Source: Nectonema munidae
Lineage: Eukaryota > Nematomorpha > Nectonematoida > Nectonematidae
Direction: 5' to 3'
NCBI GenBank assembly: GCA_030549495.1
Contig: JAUIRK010000855.1
Span: forward strand, 2,227,501 to 2,291,500
Length of the DNA stretch: 64,000 nucleotides
The notes below the pieces were generated by a model that saw only the letters and a list, made by a program, of their open reading frames with translations, was not told where the DNA came from and did not search any database. Numbering within the stretch: the first letter of the stretch is position 1; each line of letters starts with the position of its first letter. Of this stretch, positions 59,915 to 64,000 are shown piece after piece. The position numbers were made by a program, and so were the translations under genes.

Positions 59915-60110
59915 GAATTAGGGCGAGCTCACAACGAATCCTTTAGAATGAAGTTTTGATAGAAGAGAGAAAAAGGTAGACCTAAACTAACCTGGACCGA
60001 AAATAAGGATATGAGGGGATGAAATAGACAGGAAATTCAAGATGACTTGAATCAGTGGTTTTCGTCGTCATCTTGACCATGATCCCCCACTGGGATGATT
60101 GTGTTGATGA
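59915..60110 (+). mobile_element. RTE-type LINE 3' end, opposite strand
   Basis: The + strand reads KGRPKLTWTENKDMRG, the hallmark GRP-x-x-x-W block near the C terminus of RTE LINEs. A DLNQW block and a TGATGAT-rich 3' end follow. Its orientation is opposite to the neighbouring relic at 58,990. Confidence 0.65.
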
Positions 60111-60463
60111 TAATTAAATGAAAATATCTGAAAACATAGAAGTGTTGTTGAAAAATAATGACTTATTATTATTTAAGTCCTAAAAAAGGACCACTGGTGC
60201 TATGGACATTAATAAGTTATTGATCTATCAAGTTAATATTTTTAGATTTGGAGAGAACCGGATTAACAAGGGCTGATGGTATAATGAAAAATAAAATAAA
60301 TAAGCAAATAATTTTCATGTTAACATGAACTGATGTCGTCAACAAATATTTCAAAGAAAAGAAGTAAAATAATGATTTTTAAATCCTCCAAAAAAATTAT
60401 GATTTTTAAAATTTTGCAATATCAACACCACAATAAGTGTACGAGTTTGGCCATGTACATACA

Positions 60464-60535
60464 GCCACGTAGCCAGCTATGGGGCACTTGGGGCCGGGCC
60501 CCTTCATCTAAGTTATGGGCCTCGCCATACAAATT
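60464..60535 (+). mobile_element. hAT MITE end fragment
   Basis: CAGCCACGTAGCCAGCTATG followed by GC-rich GGGGCCGGGCCCC is a typical hAT tip with its subterminal region. The other end was not found. Confidence 0.45.
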
Positions 60536-60834
60536 TGAAATACGGTAACGATGAAACTGTTAACTTTGTTAAAATGGGGGCGTTATACCTGTAATAAGAA
60601 AGCAAATTTACAATAAATTTCTTTGCTATTAGAAACATATTGACCATGATAAAATCCAAAACCTCAACCAAGAATAGGACACAAGTAGAGAAGGGAGCTT
60701 ATAAACACAGAGAGAAGAGTTGTTAGAAGCAGCATTTAATTTCAGACAAAGCCAGTAAGTAAGAAGCATGTATATAGCGCCCTATTTGGCCCTTCAAAAT
60801 ATAAATTTCTGGCTACCTTACTGTCTATATATAC

Positions 60835-63422
60835 AGTATACTCTCGTTTACTCGAAGCTCAACGGCCTTGGCCAAACACTTTGATCATGAGTTCGTCTTC
60901 ACAAAACTTGGACTCAAATCTGCTAAATTTTCTAGGAAAAAAGTCTGATGTTTTGAGTTTATTTTGTAAGAACATAATAGCGCCTTATTGGGGTAGTGTC
61001 AAAGTTTTTGGTAGGAGGAGAGGTACTTGTGCAAAGAAATTTACTATTGTAAAAAAGAAACTTAAATATTATGTAATAAGTTTTGTACATAATAACAAGA
61101 CAATTCGTGTTTAAGTGAATTTTAGATTAATGAAGAAAGTGTTAGTAACGAAAACAGATGTGAAGCAAACAATTAAGAAATTAAAATTTATCAATTTTAT
61201 GGCATAAATTTCTGGAGTTTTTTGAAAAAGATTTCGTATTGATAACAGTAAAAGATGTAGAAATTTTTAGTAAGGAAACGGGAATGGAAGAGATAGAGAA
61301 GTATTTTTTAAAAGAAACTCCAAACCCCACTCTGAATCCCCATCTAAACCCATTCTTGTCATCCTGGTTTGGCAAGAAGGCATAAATTTAGCCACCTCTA
61401 TTTAGATCTACCCCTGGTAGAAGAGAGCGTGAGAATTTTCTCCATCTTAACGATCTGTAAAAAGATTATTGTTTTAGAAAAGGTAAAAAAAGTTTATTTA
61501 TTATATCAATCATTTTTCATTTTGTAAAAAATAATCATTTATGCATGTTTGTTTGAGTTCAGAACATTTGATTTCATCAATGAAATTTTCAATGTGTGTG
61601 AGTTTGTCTAATAACGCTTCACCATCACTTCGGGATTGTATAAGTTTACGCAGACTTTCGACTCATCGTCTTCATCACTATCTTCTTGTTGGCCTTGATT
61701 GCGTTTGTCGCTGACAGCAGCAACAATTTCTTCGTCAGTCATAAGCCGGCAGGTTATCACTCTTTCATCGACAATAACACAATCTTCAAATGACTCCACT
61801 TCCACCCCAAACGTAGTAGCTCTTTTGGCAATTATTGTTGAAGTAAGAGAAGACCAAGCTCTTTGAATCATATGCAAAGCATCAAGAACAGTTACTTTGG
61901 CAATAGGGTTATTATTTTCCATGGATGTGGTAAGTTTGTCAACAAGTATACGTCTGTAATGTGTTTTCAAGTTTTTTATAATACCCTGATCCATTGGTTG
62001 TGTTTTGGAAGTTGTGTTTGGAGGTAAATAAAGGATCTCAATATTAGTAAGTGCAAGGCGTGAGTGAGAAGGAACATTATCTACTATGAGAGCAATCTTT
62101 TTTTTGAAGCAGAATCGATAACGGTTTAATGTTATCAGCCAGCTTGTAAAAATCTGATATCATCCAGGCATTTTTATTGTTCCTGTATTTTGTTGGAAGA
62201 GTTTTAACATTCTTGAAACAACGAGGCTTGGCTGATTTTCCAATCACCAAAAGTGGAACTTTGTCTGTACCATTCATGTTTGCACAGAGAAGAACAGTGA
62301 ATCTCTCTTTGGACAACTTTCCAGATGAACACTGTTCGCCTTTAAGTGTAAGTGACTTGGAAGGAAGAAGTTTATAGAAAAGTCCTGCCTCATCAGCGTG
62401 GTAAATACAATTTGGAGTGTACTTGTTAAGAAGTCTTGGTAAGAACGTGGAAACCCAGTTCTCAATTTAATCATCTGTTACACTTCTTGACTCTCCACAT
62501 AGAGTACGAAAACATATGTTATGTCTATCCTTAAATTTTGTTAAACAACAGCCATCACTGCAAGTAAAGTTTGAGTGCTGAAAGTCTGATGCATACTTTG
62601 CTGCCTTTTCTTGTAGCATCGGGCCTGAAACAGGAATATTTTGTGCCCGTGCGACTTTAAACCAAATGAGGAGGGCTTCTTCTACATCAGGATAGTGTGG
62701 AAGACGAACACATTTAATTGAAGCATTTTTATTTTCATAGGCCTCATTTATTTCATCAGATTTTTTTTTATCCATGTTGACAATGTGTTCAACGGTATTC
62801 CAAACTGTTTTGCAATTTGTGCCTTGGATTTTATGTTTTTTCTCAACCTCTAACAATGCCAAATACTTTGTCTCCATCTTATGTGAAGTTAGTTTGCGTT
62901 TTATGTTTGGCATAATACGTAACACAAAAGAAAATGAAAATAAAGAAGCAAATGATGCACAGATGAATGTGTGTGACAAAAGTAAATACACAGATGATAG
63001 TATTGCTACATGAAACTATCTATGCTCCACTAGTATTTGATGTATACACTGCTGTGTTTGCCTACAAATGAAGGATTCAAAAAACTCATTCATTACAATC
63101 TGTCCAACGGAAAGCTTATTACATCAAATGACTGATTTTTCTTAACTTTAGCACATACAGAAACAATAGTGTCAAAAACGCATGCTTCAATAATTTCAAT
63201 TTAATCAATATGTTTTTGAAAATAACACTTTGACTTATAGAGAGAATACTGCTAGATTTTTTCATGCACGGAACTTGTGAAACGCTTCGAGATAAACGAA
63301 GTTTCGAGTTATTAAGTTCGAGATATCGTATTTAAATTAATATTGAAAAGGCCTCAAAGGGGAATTAAAAAAAACGTAGACTTAACGGAACTTTCGAATT
63401 TCGAGTGAACGAGAGTATACTG
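60835..63422 (-). mobile_element. pogo/Tigger transposon, nearly intact
   Basis: 2,588 bp with tips CAGTATACTCTCGTTTACTC and inverse CAGTATACTCTCGTTCACTC (about 22 of 23 bp match), flanked by TA on each side (60,833-60,834 and 63,423-63,424). It encodes a CENP-B/jerky-type DDE transposase on the - strand. TA target duplication, tip sequence and protein all agree with the pogo branch of Tc1/mariner. Confidence 0.93.
61608..62913 (-). pseudogene. pogo/Tigger transposase with one stop and one frameshift
   Basis: Starts MPNIKRKLTSHKMETK at 62,913. The N-terminal psq-type helix-turn-helix is followed by the CENP-B-type domain (EEALLIWFKVARAQNIPVSG, then TCSDGCCLTKFKDRHNI). The DDE core has HADEAGLFYK (first Asp), LIVDNVPSHSR (second) and TQPMDQGIIKNLKTHYRR (third). 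An acidic tail SDEDDESK follows near residue 420. One in-frame TAA lies at 62,467-62,469, and the frame shifts at an 8-T run (62,098-62,105). Otherwise the protein is complete at about 430 residues, so the copy is recent. The shift in a homopolymer could even be a base-calling error. Confidence 0.9.
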
Positions 63423-63424
63423 TA

Positions 63425-64000
63425 TAAAGTTTTGGCGTGATATTCAAGAATTCCATTTTAAATACTTCTTTATACAGGATAAATATGTCGTTATTTATTA
63501 ATATTGGTTTGAAATCAAAATAGCCCGGATGTGTTGATAGACAAATGTTTCTTATTTTGGTTGATTTTTAAATGGAAAACGATTGAGGAACACCAATTCT
63601 AGATGACCTATAAACACGTTACGGCATAATTCAGTGCTGAACAAGCAAGGACCTTGGAAACCTATAAACACGTTAGGGCATAATTCAGTGCTGAACAAGC
63701 AAGGACTTGGAAGGCGTGGAAGAAATCGACGAGAATAAACTATCAATTTATTTATTGCAAATTAATTTATGATGAGTACAAATAAGGGATATAGTCAAGA
63801 TTGTTTTAAGTAATGTGTGTTTTAATAAAATTCAAACAACAATAACGTGTATACATATATATGTGTGTGTATGCATAGAGATATCGGCTGTGTGTCAAAC
63901 ATTGAAAACAAAGTAAATCAAATGGGATTAATTATTATTTTATTAGAATTTGCGTGTAAGAACACATGTGCTTTCGAAAAAATAAACGCTAACTTTAAAA
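63425..64000. other. Intergenic at window end
   Basis: Apart from the 54-bp duplication and a short TG/TA microsatellite near 63,855-63,875, nothing is recognised. Confidence 0.45.
63606..63713. repeat. 54-bp tandem duplication
   Basis: Two units starting 63,606 and 63,660 (ACCTATAAACACGTTA, then ATTCAGTGCTGAACAAGCAA) differ at about two positions. Unit boundaries match exactly at 54 bp. No function is visible. Confidence 0.85.

Overview
The window is AT-rich eukaryotic DNA with short and long GT-AG introns, polyadenylation signals, a secreted chitin-binding-type protein and dense, mostly decayed transposable elements. It reads as an arthropod, and my low-confidence guess is a crustacean such as a caligid copepod. 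No rRNA, bona fide tRNA gene or CRISPR array was seen. All splice models below were built by hand from phase and consensus sites.

Four host genes are supported. (1) 14,057-16,570 (+): a five-exon gene for a 588-residue secreted protein with two reduced chitin-binding (peritrophin-A-like) domains. (2) 18,011-22,298 (+): a three-exon gene for a 148-residue secreted His/Gly/Tyr/Lys-rich protein. (3) 29,957-30,328 (-): an intronless 123-residue Phe/Pro/Gly-rich protein whose promoter has a TATA box and a phased heat-shock-element array. (4) 39,653-57,168 (+): a thirteen-exon nucleolin-like gene for about 590 residues, with an Arg/Gly-rich basic N terminus, acidic tract, three RRMs and an acidic tail. 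Each RRM is encoded by an exon pair with intron phases 1-2-1, and the inner intron falls just before RNP1.

Much of the rest is mobile DNA. There are decayed LINEs (1.8-2.9, 11.4-12.8, 31.4-33.0, 59.0-60.1 kb). A tRNA-derived SINE family has six recognisable pieces. A 2.3-kb piggyBac lies at 37,041-39,337. A 3.78-kb TTAA-flanked element (25,480-29,256) is filled with two arrays of about 150-bp repeats. hAT-like elements include one with a perfect 8-bp target duplication (51,085-51,797). An almost intact 2.59-kb pogo/Tigger element lies at 60,835-63,422, and several MITEs are scattered through the window. The nucleolin-like introns hold the hAT, SINE and MITE insertions. They also hold a compact 2.87-kb reverse-transcribing virus-like element on the opposite strand (53,167-56,036), with 79-bp terminal direct repeats and an RNase H that recalls hepadnaviruses.

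Stretches not listed are AT-rich sequence in which I see no supportable gene.
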